The notes beneath the pieces were generated by a model. The model had not been told where the DNA came from, did no database searches, and was given only the letters and a program-made list of their open reading frames with translations. From Candidatus Nanopelagicales bacterium (lineage in GTDB: Bacteria; Actinomycetota; Actinomycetes; S36-B12; GCA-2699445), in NCBI GenBank assembly GCA_030700225.1, contig JAUYJT010000038.1, positions 1-40,466 of the forward strand: 40,466 bases of DNA. The letters run 5' to 3'. Every line of letters begins with the position of its first letter. Within the stretch, counting starts at the first letter, position 1. Of this stretch, positions 38,772 through 40,466 are shown one piece after another. A program made the position numbers and the translations under genes.

Positions 38772-40279
38772 GTGCCGGGCCCGCGCAGGTGCCGGTCCTG
38801 ACGAGATTGGCCCGGCGCGTTGGACTGATACCCAAACCAGAGCCAGCGCCTCCGCCTCCACCGCCCCCGGAGCGCCGCGCCCGGGCACTCCCCCATGAGC
38901 TTTCCCTGGAACACCGCGAGCGCGTCATCTCGCTTCTGAGCGAATGGGGGGTAGCGACGTTCCCGGTCGCGGGGTTCCAGCCCACACGCGTGCGAGTAGG
39001 AGTAATCGCCTCCTCCGAGCTGTGGCGCCTGTTCGCCGAAACTGAGCTGGGCGACGGGACATGGTGGATCCGTCAGGACCGGAGAGCCTGCCGCATAGGT
39101 GGGCCCGCGTGGTTCGACCGCCTTGAGCCGCAGCGGGTCATGCAGGTGTACCGGATGGTCGAGCACGTCTCGGGCGGCAGGCCTATCGCCGAGGCCGGGG
39201 CAGTCGAGGTGAACCTGTGGAGGCCCGACCCGATGGGGGGCATCTCGACGGATTCGAGCAACCCCGTAACCATGTGGCTCCCCGAGGGGGTGGCAGTTGG
39301 CTGTCTTGACGCGCCAGTGCCAAGATCTGATCAGACTGCCGATCCGGTGGATGTCGTGATCACGTGGGTCACGGATGCTGACGAGACGTGGCGGGCTGAC
39401 TTCCAGCGGATCGCCGAGGAGTCGACGGGCGACCCGGGACTTCTGCCGTTCGCGCTGACCCCAGGGCGCTTCCGCGACTCCGGCGAGCTGCGCTACGCCT
39501 TGCGGGGCATCGAAGCGAACCTCCCCTGGGTGCGGATGATCCATGTCGTTTCCGGGAACCGCCGTCCTGAGTGGCTGGCCGACCATCCGAAGATCAGGTT
39601 CGTCCATCACAGCGAGATCCTGCCGACGGCAGCGCTCCCCACGTTCAACAGCCACGCCATCGAGGCGGCACTGCATCGCATCCCGGGCCTCGCCGAGCAG
39701 TTCGTGTACTTCAATGACGACGTGTTCGCGTGCAACCCACTGGGCACGGACCGGTTCTTCGGGCCCACTGGTCATCCGGTGATCTACCTGTCACGCAAGC
39801 CGATCGGCCTCCCCGGGCACCCGCTGGACACAGCCCCGGCCATGGCTGCCGACAACGCACGGAGGATTCTGCGGTCCTGGTACGGGCGCGAGATCGACCG
39901 GACTCTGCTGCACGTGGCTCACGCCATGCGCCGCTCCTACCTGGATGACTTGTGGCGCCGCGCCCCGGAGGAACTCGGTCGAACAGAGCACGCGCGAGTT
40001 CGGCGGAACACCGACATACCCCCGATCCTGCTGCACCACTGGGACTCTCTGCTGCGAGGGGCCGCTGCCCCATCGAAGGCGACGTGCCGGGTAATCGACG
40101 TAGGGGACCCATCGTCGGCTCGGGCTTTGGCTGACCTGAGGTCCGCGAAATACATGACAGATTTCGTGACCCTGAACCAGCGCGACGACGCCCGTGCTGA
40201 GGATGTCGCACAGTTGGTGAGCGCCATGGAGTGGATCCACCCTTTCCCGAGCTCGTTCGAGGCTGATTCGGGCGCGTGA
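38768..40279 (+). CDS. Stealth family sugar-phosphate transferase
   Basis: 503 residues from TTG 38768, whose codon overlaps the previous stop (TTGA), so translation is coupled. The first 170 residues are variable and proline-rich near the start (P-P-P-P-P-P-P). The Stealth core follows: CR1-like D-V-V-I-T-W-V-T-D-A-D-E-T-W, CR2-like R-F-R-D-S-G-E-L-R-Y-A-L-R, I-H-V-V-S-G-N-R-R-P-E-W-L, F-N-S-H-A-I-E and F-V-Y-F-N-D-D-V-F, then CR3-like and CR4-like segments (H-A-M-R-R-S, S-A-K-Y-M-T-D-F-V-T-L-N). Relatives make capsule and other phosphoglycans by transferring hexose phosphate. It fits the surface-polymer cluster. Confidence 0.9.
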   Translation: MSAGPAQVPVLTRLARRVGLIPKPEPAPPPPPPPERRARALPHELSLEHRERVISLLSEWGVATFPVAGFQPTRVRVGVIASSELWRLFAETELGDGTWWIRQDRRACRIGGPAWFDRLEPQRVMQVYRMVEHVSGGRPIAEAGAVEVNLWRPDPMGGISTDSSNPVTMWLPEGVAVGCLDAPVPRSDQTADPVDVVITWVTDADETWRADFQRIAEESTGDPGLLPFALTPGRFRDSGELRYALRGIEANLPWVRMIHVVSGNRRPEWLADHPKIRFVHHSEILPTAALPTFNSHAIEAALHRIPGLAEQFVYFNDDVFACNPLGTDRFFGPTGHPVIYLSRKPIGLPGHPLDTAPAMAADNARRILRSWYGREIDRTLLHVAHAMRRSYLDDLWRRAPEELGRTEHARVRRNTDIPPILLHHWDSLLRGAAAPSKATCRVIDVGDPSSARALADLRSAKYMTDFVTLNQRDDARAEDVAQLVSAMEWIHPFPSSFEADSGA

Positions 40280-40288
40280 ACTCACGGG

Positions 40289-40305
40289 CCGGGGGCCGAG
40301 CCCGG
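40289..40305 (+). terminator. G+C-rich hairpin after the Stealth gene
   Basis: CCGGG and CCCGG form a five-base stem around GGCCGAG, ten bases past the stop codon. Only a short TT follows. The remaining bases to 40466 hold no gene. They contain the 11-base direct repeat CCCCGGGTTGG at 40421-40431 and 40436-40446, and the 12-base repeat TCGGTGTCGCGG at 40353-40364 and 40453-40464. Confidence 0.45.
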
Positions 40306-40466
40306 TTCCTCCGAGGTCCGTGCCTGCGTGGCTAGGGCGGGGGTCTTCGCCATCGGTGTCGCGGTGTCGGGGTGACGGTCCACCACGGCTGGGATGGATC
40401 GCCTGCGGAGGGTTCCCCGACCCCGGGTTGGCCCGCCCCGGGTTGGTCTGGCTCGGTGTCGCGGGT

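Noticed and set aside
38636-39775. 379-residue minus-strand frame opposite the Stealth gene
   Set aside because: Shadow of the Stealth coding sequence; no start signal or recognisable motif.

Overview
The window is about 40 kb of high-G+C DNA with frequent GTG and TTG starts, ATGA and TGATG stop/start overlaps, lipoprotein signal peptides and actinobacterial-type families (alpha/beta-hydrolase of the GESLG type, dodecin, YkoE-type ECF transporter, Stealth and TagF-like enzymes). This points to an actinomycete (Actinomycetota); the genus cannot be told from the sequence.

Region 1 (1-9.7 kb) is a RiPP locus with signs of rearrangement. It holds the 3' end of a radical SAM/SPASM gene, a lipoprotein S9 peptidase with a tiny Shine-Dalgarno-led ORF in front of it, and a transposase fragment. 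Then come a class II lanthipeptide synthetase (LanM) of the CCG zinc-ligand type, a Nif11-type precursor peptide with a short Ser/Cys core, and an 856-residue protein. The last consists of an unrecognised N-terminal domain joined to a LanM-like dehydratase domain that lacks the kinase/lyase motifs and has no cyclase. A chimeric gene fossil (LanM 3' piece joined to a radical SAM 3' piece) closes the region and repeats, over 81 identical bases, the radical SAM end at the left edge. The active LanM, its precursor and the apparently dead LanM-like partner are the best candidate for an undescribed system. No peptidase-type exporter is visible; it may lie left of the window.

Region 2 (9.7-28.4 kb) is mostly housekeeping. 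It has a TPP-riboswitch-controlled thiamine-precursor ECF transporter (S, fused A1A2, T), dodecin, a tandem universal stress protein divergent from an APC amino acid permease, tRNA-Ser(GCT) and an alpha/beta hydrolase. After these come tRNA-Arg(ACG), a Cache-type lipoprotein, a self-inhibited Fic protein, glycerol kinase, and a lipase / membrane protein / phosphoglucomutase run followed by a second lipase, a lipoprotein and a P-loop kinase.

Region 3 (28.4-40.3 kb) looks like a cell-surface phosphopolymer cluster: an App1-type phosphatase, two CDP-alcohol phosphatidyltransferases, an ABC-2 permease with a strikingly degenerate ATP-binding subunit, and a TagF-like glycerophosphotransferase. It continues with two head-to-head sulfotransferase-like paralogues, a sugar-phosphate/phosphocholine-type nucleotidyltransferase and a Stealth phosphotransferase. 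A plausible reading is that CDP- or NDP-activated units are built by the nucleotidyltransferase and CDP-alcohol enzymes, polymerised or transferred by the TagF-like and Stealth proteins, decorated by the sulfotransferase-like proteins, and exported through the ABC-2 permease. The polymer itself cannot be named from sequence.
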